Shown here: positions 35,669 through 47,426 of the stretch, piece by piece | Layout of the letters: every line of letters starts with the position of its first letter | Position numbering within the stretch: position 1 is the first letter of the stretch | Assembly: GCF_020921035.1 (NCBI RefSeq) | Contig: NC_063158.1 | Location: 2,958,001-3,022,000 of the forward strand | Length of the DNA stretch: 64,000 nt | Source of the DNA: Rhodamnia argentea | Lineage: Eukaryota; Streptophyta; Magnoliopsida; Myrtales; Myrtaceae | Reading direction: 5' to 3' | The notes under the pieces: model-generated | What the model saw: the letters and a program-made list of their open reading frames with translations, nothing else | Told to the model about the DNA's origin: nothing | Database searches by the model: none | Made by a program: the position numbers and the translations under genes

Positions 35669-37967
35669 TCAGGTTTGGCCATCTAGATGTACATGAATTT
35701 TCCCTTTTTGCAACTCTTTCTCCCAGATTTGAATATGAAAACCATCTGGAAATTGTAAACCTGGAGTTCGGACAGTATTGCCTCCTTTAATTGCTTGCCA
35801 CCTAAAAAGTTCATTCACAAAATGGTTATTCTCTTTCCATATGTGAGGCTTATTTTTCACTATGGGACACTTGACATAATTACCTGTATCTTGTTACTAG
35901 GCAATGGAGAAACACTGCCATCTGAACCTTCGTGAAGTCGGTCCCAACACAGAACCTCATACCGCCACCAAAAGCCATAAATTGTTTAGATGCAACATGT
36001 ACCTCCATCCCCTGTATGTATTGAATTTTAGTTGAAAATGGAAAATGATGAAGATTCCAAGAGATTCATTATCTGCCGTTCTTTCTTTTATTTTTTGCTG
36101 GTAGGTATTCATTTCATTATCTGTTTGCAGGTGAACAGAGAATTCTGTGACCAACCTCCCATCTCCATGGATTAAAAGTCAGAGGATCTTCATATTTTGC
36201 TGGATTTAAGTGTACAGCTGGCGGACAAACCATAACAGCCCAACCTGCTGGTATGGTGTAGCCTGTCACCAAAAAAGGGAATTTGTCAACATAGATTGTT
36301 CTTTCTTGTCGAGCATGAACTTCTGTCAGATGAGTATCATTTCAACATACCTTTGAATTGAATCTGTCTCAGTGCTTTCCGGAAGATTCCTGGAACTATA
36401 TTTGCAAGCCTGACAGTTTCATTTATCACCTGCAAGTGGACTTTAGCAGTAAGAAAGCTGTTTTATGCAGGTATCATTTGAGTAGAACTTGAAGGTAGTG
36501 TAAGTTCTTGCTCGCCTGAAATGTGAATGTCATTGATTTGTACTCTTTCCAGGTAAGTGCAGAATCAGCGTCTTCCCTTTTCCTTATAATGGCCTCGTGT
36601 TCTTCCTGAGATATATTTGAGGCTTTACAGGACATTAGCCAAACAAATTGTTAAGCTTGTTATTGATTCGAAGTACCTAACATGTTGTTCGATTTCACTA
36701 ACCGTCAATCTCTTCAGTGCCATGGGGTTGTCTGAAAGAAACTTCATGGCTAGTGTCAGAGCAAGTGAAGTTGTCTCAAAGCTGGCAAATAGTAACACGA
36801 ACATCAAATCCAATGCAATTGCCTCCGTTAGAATTGTTCCCTCCTTTTGAAGTTCTTCAAGCACGTAATCGAAAAAATCATTTTGTTGTTTCTTGGGCAT
36901 CGTCCTTCTTTCTTGCAGCAAGTTCTTCAGCTTCCTCATTGCCTTTTTCCTTCCCTTTAGAATCAGGAAAATTTTGGACCAAAATTTTTGTTAAATGTAG
37001 TTTGGTAAAACATGTCATGCAAAGTAATCCCTGTTATTGCCAAGAGGGCTAGAGTGCAAACAGAACAATTTGACAGGTAGGCTTCTGCTGGTTTTACTCA
37101 CCTGTAAGCAGTCATGATAGGCGGTACCGGGAATGTCCAACGGAAAGGAAATCAATCCTCGTATAAATGAGATGAAGCTTTTCCTGAGATTTTCTGAAGA
37201 ACTCTCTGAATCATAGCTTATTAACTTCTTTGCTGTCAGATGGAATATCATCTGCAATGGTGTCAATTTCTATGAGTTAGATATTATTTTGCAGCAAACA
37301 TGATCGGATAAAAAGAATGGTCGCTTTGAAATTTACATTTGCTGTTTCTTCTTTTACTTCAATCATGTCCTGACAGGACCACTGCTGTAACCTTCTGCAT
37401 GCAGTGTTCTCAACTTCCGGGAGCATCTTTTGGAGGCTTACCGGGCCAAAGAGATTCAGCACCATATTCTTGAGGTACTTGTACATGAAACCGTGTAGCG
37501 AACCCACATTTTGTTGGCCGAAAATTTCCGTGAAGGTATCTGGGTACCAGCTCTGGAACAAGTGTCCCTCTTGTTGGAAGACGAAGTAATTGAGATCCGG
37601 ATCCGTTGATACTATCACTGGCCGTCCCACCAAACTTGTCCTGAATATTGGTCCATACCTGAAAAGCCAAAGAAATCGGTGCAAGCATTTACCATTAGAG
37701 AAGAAAGAGTAGTCGAAGTATGGAGTAACCTTCAATATAAGTAAACGCCTTGTTATCGAAGTCTTACTTCTTCATCCTCTCTTTAACGAACGGAGAGATA
37801 TCATGAGAAGTGTTGGGGGTGAAGAACTGGAGGGTCTCGCCCAGGAGTGGCAAGCCCATTGACCCTGGCGGAAGCTTCCCGTCGCACCTAGGATTCCTCC
37901 ACCGATAAATCCAGCACACGACAACGCCGACGACGACAGCCAAAGCGCCGACATGGCCGAGCCACAT
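35669..37967 (-). CDS. CYP87A: Cytochrome P450, CYP87A family
   Basis: Nine exons on the minus strand: 37967-37768, 37658-37337, 37251-37102, 36954-36703, 36605-36516, 36429-36351, 36262-36156, 36011-35884, 35801-35669; 486 residues, full length. It has an N-terminal membrane anchor, proline-rich hinge (KLPPGSMGLPLLGE), I-helix FASFETTS, K-helix ETVR and heme-binding loop FGGGMRFCVG. Close block-by-block similarity to Arabidopsis CYP87A2 as I recall it, including QSWYPDTF and VGSLHGFMYKYLK. The family belongs to the CYP85 clan, whose members oxidise triterpenoids and steroids; related CYP87D enzymes hydroxylate cucurbitadienol. The substrate here is unknown. Intron 5 appears to have a GC donor (CAG|GCGAGC at 36515). 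A TATATAA box lies about 100 bases upstream. Confidence 0.93.
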
Positions 37968-38067
37968 TTCCCTGAAGGGTCGTGGGCAGAATCTCAGAAT
38001 GTCAGGTTGGCAAAGAAAAGAACAAGCCTACAACATGCGTGTCATTAACCATCATGAGGAGATCTTC

Positions 38068-38074
38068 TTATATA
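38068..38074 (-). promoter_or_regulatory. Likely TATA box of CYP87A
   Basis: On the minus strand the site reads TATATAA, about 100 bases upstream of the ATG at 37967. Position and sequence fit a core promoter. Confidence 0.5.
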
Positions 38075-38256
38075 GGCATTGCCAGTACCCACAACTAGCA
38101 AGAAAACTACTAATTTATTAAAACTGTATCTACATATCAGGAAACGACTCTGTTCAAGTGACCCCCTAATTATTATTCGTCAACGGGCTGGCAAAAATGT
38201 ATAAAATATTGTTTGTTCTTCAAGGACTGGCTAGGAACTAGGAAGCTTTCGGGATG

Positions 38257-38288
<32 letters not shown>
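38257..38288. repeat. CT microsatellite
   Basis: About 15 uninterrupted CT units. A GA array of similar length lies 1.1 kb away at 39416-39440. Confidence 0.85.
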
Positions 38289-38292
<4 letters not shown>

Positions 38293-38716
38293 GTGGAATT
38301 TTCTTTTTTAGTTTGTTTTTTCCTGTTTTGAGTTTTTGCGTTCAAGGTAAAACAGTAGGTGAAGCCAAAAAGGGGAGAAGCACGAGGGCATGAATGATTC
38401 AGGGACTTGCTGCATCTGAGAGGATCAGGCTTTGGGCTGCCTGAAATGGGATAATATAAAGTACCTATGATGATCTGATATGAATCCTCCATAGCAACAC
38501 TAAGAAGGGACTTCTGTGGATTTCACCAACTCCCTCAAATCCCATTCAGGTATCTTTGCTAAGTCCTCCCAATAGCTGTATGCGCATAAATCCAAAAAAG
38601 AAGAAAGAATTTGGAGGTGACCACTCCCTGTTGCCTCGTTCGAATCGATCGGCATTATTTCAATTCTCTTTGGACATGACATCGCAAATTATAACGCAAG
38701 ATTGTTAAACTATTTC

Positions 38717-39029
38717 GGAAAGGATTAATGTCACAAATGATCCCTCAACTTTAGTCCAATGTTCAATATAGTCCATGAATTGTTGGAACATGTTTAACTT
38801 AGTCCTTAAACTATATGAAATGTTCAGGTTTGTCCTCCCATTAATTCAAGTTGGGGGACTAGATTAAATATTTTCTTACAATTCAGAGACTAAATTGAAC
38901 ATATATCAAAGTCTAGTGATCACATTGAATAAATTAAAAGTTCGGGAATCACATCGAACATTGAGTTAAATTTCAGGGATCACATTACACATTAGGTCAC
39001 AATTCGTTGACCATTTGTGTCATTTTTCC
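38717..39029. repeat. MITE-like inverted-repeat element
   Basis: The left arm begins ggaaaggattaatgtcacaa and reads on to atgatccctcaac; the right arm, inverted, begins ggaaaaatgacacaaatggt. The 300-base interior is made of short phrases about tagtcc and aaattgaacat in both orientations, with no coding potential. It is a plausible non-autonomous DNA transposon. Confidence 0.55.
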
Positions 39030-39415
39030 TTTTAGAAATTCAGAATCATCACAGGTAGCCAAGCTTCCCGCTTCCAATTGCAATTTCAAAGGGTTGTGAG
39101 ATCTTTGAGAAATTTGCTGTGCTGTCTGTACCGCAAGATGCACGGGCATCTTTGAAACAAAAGTTAGTCTCCGGAAAAACAGTTTAAACCCTAATTTTGC
39201 GCATAGAGCAGTGCTCCATTGAGAACCCCCATTGAGCCACGGACTCTTGACCACACATGGCAATGAGTACTACAATGTCTAGGTTAGGTTCACTGTGGTC
39301 CATGACCCACCATTCTTTTCTCCATTGTTATCTACAGATATCTCTCGTAGTAAATCCTGGACTAAAGTTTCACCATGCGAAGATATAAAAAAACCAAAAA
39401 ACAAAAAACCCTAAA

Positions 39416-39440
39416 GAGAGAGAGAGAGAGAGAGAGAGAG
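39416..39440. repeat. GA microsatellite
   Basis: About 12 GA units in otherwise unremarkable intergenic DNA. Arginine/glutamate-rich frames across it are artefacts of the repeat. Confidence 0.85.
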
Positions 39441-41180
39441 TTTTCAGGCTCGCGAAGCTTAAAAGGAAGAAAACACGAACGTGGGGTTCCTAAAACTTCG
39501 TCCCAAATCACGGGGAGTCTTACGAAACTCCTTTTGACCGTCCTGTGCATGTTTACTATACACGAGACCCGTGCAAGTTAACCAAGTACAGTTACAAGAA
39601 ACTGTCTCGATCCGTATTCGAGTTCTTTGAAATTGCTGGAATACATATCACAGTAATGTGTGTTGCAACCGGTAAATGAGCTGATAAGAAATAAAAACTC
39701 CGGAAGAGCAATGACAAATTAACTCCGACAAATGTCGCCACGACAGAGTGAACCAACTATTGCCTAACTCTATTCCGGGCATCGACTCAAGAAAGTCCCC
39801 GGGGCCCATCTTCCTGCATAGATGCAGTCTCAAAAACGAGGAAATGCTTTCGGCACAAGAGTTCCTTTGCACGGTGAGATGAGTCCGAGGCGTGTGCGGA
39901 GCCTCGGTGGACTCTCGCCAGAAATGCATTGGCCGGCCGCCACAGTCATTCGACTTTGCTTACATCATGTGGAATAACCGAGTGGACTGTAACAAAATTA
40001 AACAGGAGATGAGGTACGGATTACCGGATCTCCTTAAGGTGGTTAGTTCCTATCAACAATGCTTTGCAAACTCAGAAACTATACCTTCCAAAATACAACA
40101 CCTCAAACCAGTTCGTATTAGCACTATATGAACATGAGTCAATCGAAAAATTCTCAAAATCAGCACACCTCAAAAACGACTTCAGAAGAACTAAAGTAAC
40201 GTGTCTTCTTAAAGACAATTCACGTGAACTGGAAAGACATACACTGAAGAGAAACGTGAACGAAAAAGACATATCTTGTTTTGCTCGCTTCCGTTGGTCC
40301 ATTAATCCACAATTACAATAGAAATAGATAGCCATTGTATCATTTTTGCGACATCATGTGCTCCGACCTCTTACGGAACCCGACCAATATCATCGAAACG
40401 CGACAGTCGTTCGATATACTTCCGTCGGATCATTCTAACTCCCTTGGATAATTTTATTCTTGCTGATGCAGTCCTTTCTCTGTGTCGTAGCTGTCCAATG
40501 TAACAACAACGAGACAATGAGCAGCTTTACTGTCTAAAATTGCACCATTAAGAATTCACCAATTCAGCCGTGTATGATCATCACAGCCAGCAGTTTTCAT
40601 GGACGGTGGTGCACCAGAACACCTCAAAAGTGTAATCTTCGGTGATTATTCATTTCCCAATTGGGACATCTTTCCTGTGGAATAAAGTGGAAGGTACATG
40701 GGCTGATATGACTTTGCTTTTCGTTGTGAACTCTGATGAAACGGATGGCTGAACTGCTGGGCAAAGGCTAGGAAATTGGGTCGTCTGAGTGGGTTCGTAG
40801 CAAGCACAGCTCAATGCTCAACTTTTTCTTTTTTTTTTTTTTTCTGTTTTTATTTAATATTGGTTTTATTCTATTATTATGTTTGCCTTTTTCTAATGCT
40901 TGGATGGATACAAAGGGTTGATTGGTGGTCAATTCGCTTTTTCCTAGACCCTGAAAATATGATGGTTTTGAATGGGAAAAAGGAGCTGCTCCTGTCTCGG
41001 GTCCTACATGTCTTCGTTTGCACACCGCCACAATTATTGTGCAGCACACGTGCAACAGAGGATTGATGGCACATGTCGCGTACTGGGTACAAGGAAGCAT
41101 CGGTATTCTCTAGGGGCCTTCATGTCGTGTGTATGATATTCTTTGACACTCTCCTACATACAATCGATACGTGATCTAAG
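39441..41180. other. Intergenic DNA, no gene seen
   Basis: Several frames of 79-110 codons occur on both strands (39648-39929, 40064-40335, 40768-41100) without recognisable domains or splice structure. A T run lies at about 40829-40842. I see no RNA gene. Confidence 0.4.
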
Positions 41181-41609
41181 AGTGAGCAAGTTAGACCGAC
41201 CAAACCGAGATTGGCCCGAACTGGACTGGACCGGTGGTTCGATTTCCAATTCCAGAGGGTGACAGCTCGATTCTAGACCCTTAAAATTAAAACCGGTGGC
41301 CGAATGGTTCGGTTTCTAGTTTTAGGGGTATAAGACCGGACCGGACCGAACCGAACCAAATTTTATTTTTTTTAAAATTTTCGGATTTTGTTTTTTCCTT
41401 ACCTTGTTCTTTCTCTTTATTCAATTGTTGCTCCTATGATTTCTCTACTTGCATTATGATTTCATCATTTACAAAATCACTATATCGCGAAGTCAAATGA
41501 AATGAGATTGTATGGAAATTAGACTTCTTTCTTCATTTGGTGTTCTTTTTCCTCGATTATTGAAAATTTTACCGATTCCATTAGACCGCCCGGAAACCGC
41601 TCACCCCTA
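41181..41609. repeat. accgg-rich inverted-repeat element (gtgagc...gctcaccc ends)
   Basis: Ends are agtgagcaagttagaccg on the left and, on the right, aaaccgctcacccct, forming short imperfect inverted repeats. Next to each end are runs of accgg, ccgaaccgaacc and ggttcggtttc. Flanking bases cgtgat occur just outside both ends and may be a target-site duplication. The interior has no ORF. The same family occurs at 52089-52454, with fragments near 4.45, 11.55 and 26.03 kb. Confidence 0.6.
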
Positions 41610-42029
41610 ACGTGATTAGCGCTCCGGACACACCAACGACACGCGAGTCCATCATCCTAATTCCATGTCGACATGCACGGGATTAATTTTAAATATTTTC
41701 AATAAATTAGGGGTTAAAATATAAATTTATAAGAAACTATATATACTAAGTCATATACCGAGCCACCCCATAATTAATATACCCAACTAGGCCAAAAAGT
41801 ACCTAATTGTGAATTCCTAACATAAGAAAAAAAAAATCATTGATGATATTTTTATATACATATAATAATTTATCTTGTATATATAAAATTATACATTTAA
41901 TATATAACGTGTCAAAATTTTCTATTTGTTTAGAAATGGCGTACCAACGTGTGGCGTCGTGTCACGTGTCGGTGTCGGTGCTACTTAGATGGGTATCACA
42001 ATTTTTTCGATGCGACCCGAGAATAGAAT

Positions 42030-42370
42030 TCAAACCAAAAAATGATCCAAAATATTTTAACCTTATTGTATGGCGATCCAATTCAATCCTAAACATTTCG
42101 ATTGTGCTGATTTAGTTCTAAATATTTTGACAATTTGCTAATTTAGTCCAACATTTTGATGATTTACTAATTTAGCCCTAAACCTTTTGATGTATGACTA
42201 AATTTGCAAAATTTAAAAGATTTAGGAATGAACTGACATAATTGAAAGATTTAGGACTAAATTGACAAATTGTGAAAAGGTTTAAGACTTTCTTGCCACA
42301 ATTGAAAGGTATGTGATTGAATTAATTACTGTATAATAGGTTTAGGACTCCTTCGACAATTATCCCGAAT
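42030..42370. repeat. MITE-like inverted-repeat element
   Basis: Phrases such as cctaaacatttcg and ttagtccaacattttg in the left half recur inverted in the right half (aaagatttaggactaaattgac, gtttaggactcc), around a centre near 42200. It resembles the arms of the elements at 46.9-48.1 kb but lacks their GC-rich core. Confidence 0.5.
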
Positions 42371-42669
42371 TCAAACATGTTAGCATTTCTCATTTACTAC
42401 TCAGAATCGGACGTTCCAGAAACACGAAACGATCAGAGGTAAGGCGGCTCGACTTGGTAGGTTTTTTAGCTTCTTCTTTTCTGTAGCGATCGACCCTTTT
42501 TTTTCAAGATGAACTCACGTACCATTTTAACCGCGACAAGAGGCGACAGGAGTTATCAGCGATGCTCCTAAGATGAAAAAAGCAGTTGACCGACCTATGA
42601 AGGCCATATATAATTCTATCTTTCAACAGTAGTTGGGGCATCCATCATATCCTATGTTATGTTTGCTTA

Positions 42670-42840
42670 ATGGCAAGCAATTCATCTAGTCCTACGTGCA
42701 ATAATTGGTATGCACCCAAAGGGAACCGCGAGCATTGCCCTAGGAAGTGCACCATTGATTCTTCATCACTTGGTTGCAGAATCACAAACCTTCCCTTTAT
42801 CACGTGGAATTGCTCTTATTGTGGAGGACACAAGAACTAA
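42670..42840 (+). CDS. Short cysteine-rich ORF with Pin2-like cysteine spacing, probably a relic
   Basis: A 56-codon frame, ATG at 42670, stop ending 42840. Its cysteines run C-x3-C-x8-C-x11-C-x2-C starting at HCPRKC, the spacing I recall for a potato type II proteinase inhibitor repeat (CPRNC... to CTNCC). The usual second cysteine of the CC pair is a glycine, and the frame stops soon after, where the family would continue to another cysteine. No signal peptide is encoded in this frame and no upstream exon was found. It could be one exon of a small inhibitor gene, a truncated remnant, or coincidence. Confidence 0.3.
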   Translation: MASNSSSPTCNNWYAPKGNREHCPRKCTIDSSSLGCRITNLPFITWNCSYCGGHKN

Positions 42841-43209
42841 GCTTTCGGGGGACAAAAAAGCTTCTTTTTTTTTTTTTAAAGTCTTTTGAAGACCTTTTTG
42901 ACCTACGTTATCGAGATGAATTTGGCTTTCATGGCTACGTAAGTGGCTAAGGGCTAATTCAATCGTAGAAGCATGGTGGTTGGCCGTAGTTGAGGTGTGG
43001 ATCGTGAAGCATATGGCTAGTGATACTTAGATTCTCTTAATGGTGGATTAGTGTGCTTTAGTAGCCTTGTTCGATGATTATATATGCTTATGAACAGTCA
43101 CGACAGATGTCTCCTAACTCTTGTGTTAAGTTATTTGGAACTTTATGAGCTTGGAGAAGAATATTAGAGGAGATTAGATTAGACAAAGGCCTCTAGATTT
43201 ACCACCAAG

Positions 43210-43370
43210 CATGATAGCTTGACCCAGTGGTAAAATGGCCGTAGTCTTCCATGGAAGAGACCATAAGTTCGAGCACAAATTCAAAATAAGAGTTTGAAGT
43301 GAATCACGTTTTAAGTGAGGGTCCGAAGTGGCCATGACTATTTCAAATAAGAGCCTTACCTCACCGACCA
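43210..43370 (+). repeat. Possible SINE fragment
   Basis: tagcttgacccagtggtaaa resembles an A box, and, about 45 bases on, aagttcgagcac resembles a B box, as in a tRNA-derived SINE head. No clear target duplication was found, so the ends are guesses. Confidence 0.35.
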
Positions 43371-43489
43371 ACTATATATTCTGGCCGATTAATAATGACA
43401 TTTTTTTCCAAAGACAAATTTGACTAATTTTTAATTTAATTAAATTAAAAAATAAAACAACTAAAAGCTATAAAAAAAAAAATACAAGC

Positions 43490-43645
43490 GGGAGGTCTCG
43501 CCTGTGGCCACCAACCCTCGCCGAGGTACCGGCGAATCCACCTGGGTTTTTTCTTTTTTCATTTTTTAGTTAAGTTTTGGCTTTTTTTTTTTTTTTTTAA
43601 TTTTTCTTTTCTATGGAAATTTTTTTTTTTTTTTGGATTTTTTGA
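43490..43645. repeat. GC-rich repeat fragment and poly-T tract
   Basis: ccaccaaccctcgccgagg is related to the GC-rich cores at 47.1 and 47.7 kb. It is followed by two long T runs (about 43580-43600 and 43620-43635) that lead into the plastid-like segment. Confidence 0.4.
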
Positions 43646-43649
43646 CCTG

Positions 43650-44060
43650 ATTTAAGCGAGATTTTGTGTAAAAGTCCTTCGTATACGTTAGGAGTCCATT
43701 GATGAGAAGGGGCTAGGGAAAGCTTGAATCCAATTCCTACAATGATGAATAGAAGCACAATTAAAATTCCTGGGGAGTTATACATTTGTGTATTGATAAG
43801 ACCATTCATTATTTCTTGAAGCTCGATCTCTCCCCTAGATAAATCATAAGCCAAGAGAAACCATGAACCAGAATAGAAGACCTTGCCCCACTCATGAGTA
43901 AATATTTCATAGTAGCCTCATTAGACCATACATCTTTCTTGGTATATCCAGATAATAGGTAGGAGCATAAACTGAAACATTCTGGAGCTACAAAGATAGT
44001 TATTAAATCGTTAGCACCGCATAAAAACATTCCTCCTAGAGTATTCCGGAATAATCTCAT
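43650..44060 (-). pseudogene. ndhB: Nuclear copy of plastid ndhB (NUPT)
   Basis: Minus-strand frames read almost continuous NdhB (plastid NAD(P)H dehydrogenase subunit 2): [44 protein letters not shown], then after a frame break [18 protein letters not shown] and [12 protein letters not shown] ending VYEG near 43677. About 125 codons are covered, of roughly 510 in the full protein. It has a frame break near 43850 and substitutions such as GARSSI for GASSSI. After VYEG the sequence leaves the protein, which I believe is where the ndhB intron begins, so the transfer probably took unspliced plastid DNA. It is a dead nuclear insert. Confidence 0.88.
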
Positions 44061-44190
44061 TTTTCAATTATTCAACCACATCTATTTAATTGGTCACATT
44101 TTTTTCATGAAATGGGTTGAATTGGTATTAGCATTCAATGTGTATTCCTGAATAATCTCATTTTTCAAGTATTCAACCACATCTATGTCA
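44050..44190. repeat. Direct repeat beside the ndhB insert
   Basis: A stretch of about 36 bases beginning aataatctcatttttcaa and ending attcaaccacatct occurs at about 44051-44086 and again at about 44151-44187. The first copy overlaps the end of the ndhB-like segment, so the second is probably a local duplication made during or after insertion. Confidence 0.65.
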
Positions 44191-46860
44191 GCTTTTCTAT
44201 TTGAATGCATTTAAATTCAAAAAAATTGGAACAGGTTAATCTTCGAAGTATTTTTCCTTTCCAATATTTTTCTATTCGGATTCGGATCAAAATAGCGTCG
44301 TTTTAGTGCTTTAATTGACCTACGCCAAGTAGGAGAGATAAATTAAAAAAAAAAAAACATGTGAACATTTTTTGTGAGTCAAATTGGACGGAGCTAGCGA
44401 CAAGTCGAGTCCTAGACGAGAGCCGGCCTTGCCTATGGCTGGTGAGGGTTGTCCAAGCAAAGTCGGCCCTCACCTATGGCTTTCAAGGGAAGCCTTGCTC
44501 GACCATCCGGAAAGAAAAAAAATAGAAAAAAGAAAGAAATGACAAAAAAAGCCCTTGATCAACCGGTGAGGTCAGGCTCTTTTTTTATATTGACATAGCC
44601 ACTTCATGCTTTTATTTGAAATAAGATCCATTTTAGGCCCTTATTTAAGAAAATAATGGCACTTCATGTCATTATTTGAAACAGACTCCACTTCAAGTCT
44701 TTATTTGAGAAGATGAAGGCTCTTCAGGCTCTAATTTGAAATTTTTCTTAAGTTCGAGCTATGTTGTGGGTGAACCTCTAACGTATTTGTGCTTTGGGAA
44801 TTTTACTCCGCCTCGTGTAGAGTTCGGACAGATGGAGCAGGGTTTAGTTAGAATAAAATATTCTGTAACTAGTGCGAAATTCTTATGCTAAAATCTAGAG
44901 GTTAGCTGCGTTGGTCGTTCCTCTCCACTCTTTTAACTCGTTAAGACAAAACAGTAAGATTTGGCTTAGGTTTTCGTGGGATGGAGAGTGAGATAACAAA
45001 TGTTACCCGAAAACTTGAATAAGACAAGATGCACAACATATGTCCCGAATGGTCCTCGAGCATGTGGAGTACAATGGAGATGAGTAGGGATCCTAACAGC
45101 AAAAATCTTTTATTAGATACTTGGCAAAAAAATTAAGCTAATATGATCTGATTAAATCATAAATCTTTTGTCTTAAATGTTTCGAGTGATATAAGTTTAT
45201 ATTTGGTAGGCTAATTAGTCAAGACTTGGCCAATAGAGCCCGGGCTCGCTCTCATGCTTTTCCTATAATGAGTTAGTTTTGCTGCATGTGCCAAAATCTC
45301 TTAAGTCTTTTTTCGGTGAGGATAGCCTGCCAGCATTCTGTCCGAAGAAAGAGACCATCGATGAAGGAAAGTTGAGAATAGTTGGTGCAGAAGAACACCT
45401 AATTATGGATTAAAAGGGGAGTTGGACTAACCTGGTAGTCTCACGAGCAAGCGAAGAAGAGACCTGTTCTATACTCGTGTTGCCTGTCACAACGAAGTTT
45501 AAGTTTTATACACATTGCATTTTTCAAGAGACAAATCACTCTAAGAAGGCAAAAAAAACAAGATCTAACTATTAAGATTGACTAACAGTCGCAGTAACAT
45601 CTTGCATTAAAGAACCCTCGAGAAGTACGCATGCAAAAAGCAGTTCATGTACTTACTAATTATTTTTTAGCAAATTGGAGTACACTAGATTAATACTCCC
45701 ACATAATTACTAATTAAAGTATCTTCAGACAGTTAATGAAGTGATAAATAAATCATACAAATGCACGCAAAGGTCAACCACACTTGAGACTAGTAGAAAG
45801 CTTAAGTCATTAGTCATTTTTGCCAAAATAATAGTTGGAACCAGCTCGGCTCTTGCGGTGATTACAAGTACTGGACCATATCTATTTAATAATTCAAGTA
45901 TAAAGTCAACTAAGGCTTGTTAATTAATACTAAAGGAACTGAACAGAAAAAAAAAAATAGTCGCACCCATCCCTAAGAGAGCTCCCAATCCCATTTGACT
46001 GGAGATAAACATTACAATATGAAGCGTACGTGAATTTGGCCATGCTTTAACTCTATTGGTATGTGAACTTTCTTCTCTAATGACCGGGACAAGAACAGCA
46101 AGAGTACCATAAATTTCGTACGGCTATCACTTGAGTACCGTAACTTCTTATTTTTGATATTTCTAGTTGAAACGCTCTATTCTGATCTTTATGTTATGCT
46201 TAAGCATAGATAATAATACAGTGAATTTCTGAATATATCTAGTTACTGTTGGAAGCTTACTCGTCCCGGTTTCTGTCATATAAATAAAAAGAGGCCCGTA
46301 TTTTTGTTTGGCCGTGATATTGTCACATTGAAATGCAATACGTGGAAGATCGGGGGACACATCTTTGAGCATAATCAAATGTTCAACAAATCGCAAAACT
46401 CGCAACTGAATTCAATCATGAAGTCAACTTTTCGAATCTTGTCCAAAAGACAGGGAATTCCATCTCAAAATGTCCATGTTTGAGGGTTGTCTTTTCTTGA
46501 CCCGAAAATAAAAAAAATGGAAAAAGAGAGACGAGATGTACATAGTTGGTTGAGTGTCGGGAGATTTTGGGTAGCTGGCTCTCTGTGCTCGTAACCTGAA
46601 TTATCTTTAACAAAAAAAATGTTTTAGGTACTTTGTATGCCAAGGCGATAGTTCTTATAGTTGAGTGAGCCTACTAATGTTTTGTGCTTCAAGGCATTAG
46701 GGTTTTGTTTATGAAAGTGAAACCCATACGTGATTAACCTTCTAACTCAAGCTTTTAGGTTAGAATCCTCCCATGTAAACCAGCGAAGTTTCATTTGGTT
46801 TCATTTCTTATATACTCCGCTTAATACAATATATGTTCAGAAAATTACCAAAAGAGTTGT
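44190..46860. other. Gene-poor AT-rich spacer with GC-rich repeat fragment
   Basis: About 44400-44510 holds another accctcg/ggtgagggt-type repeat patch. The rest has no convincing gene. Frames at 45741-45923 and 46163-46643 lack family features. Confidence 0.4.
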
Positions 46861-46879
46861 CATCATATTATACGGATAC

Positions 46880-47375
46880 CAATTCAGTTATAAACTTTTC
46901 CAATTTGGTCCTAAACTTTTTAACATTTGCCAATGTAGTCCTTCTAGCTAATTTTGACTGGCAACCACCGATGTGGACGTTAGCCGTCTTATGTGGCACG
47001 ACCGATGCTAATATGGATGATATTTTGATTTAATTCTTCTAAATTTTCTCGTTGGCCACTAGGTGAGGGTTGGGAAGCCCTCGCCAGCCGCTAGCAAGGA
47101 TTGAGGGCCGAGGTCGGCGAGGGCTTGCGAGCCTTGCCCGGTGGCGTGTGACCCTCGCCAGCCAATAATAAAAAAAGAAAAGTAAAAATACAGAATTAAA
47201 AAAAATCATGATACAAACATACATTAGCATCTTCATGTCCACGTCAACTTCTTTTCATGCTAAAATTAATTAGAAAGACTACATCGACAAATTAATGAAA
47301 TGTTTAGGATTGAATTGGATAAATTAAAAAGTTTAAAACATATTGGTATCCATGTACTAAGTTTATGACGCATTT
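46880..47375. repeat. Inverted-repeat element with GC-rich core, copy 1
   Basis: The left arm (ataccaattcagttataaac, then tttggtcctaaacttttt) has an inverted partner at the right (aggattgaattggataaatt, then ttggtatccatgtac). Between them lies a GC-rich core (47056-47163) of gccctcgccagcc-type repeats, flanked by gatgtggacgttagcc and the related catgtccacgtcaac. No ORF with family similarity is present. The layout is that of a non-autonomous TIR element with a captured or amplified core. Confidence 0.55.
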
Positions 47376-47426
47376 CATACTTACACTCAACGTGTAGATC
47401 CTTCTATGTGGAATTTTGCTATCTTT

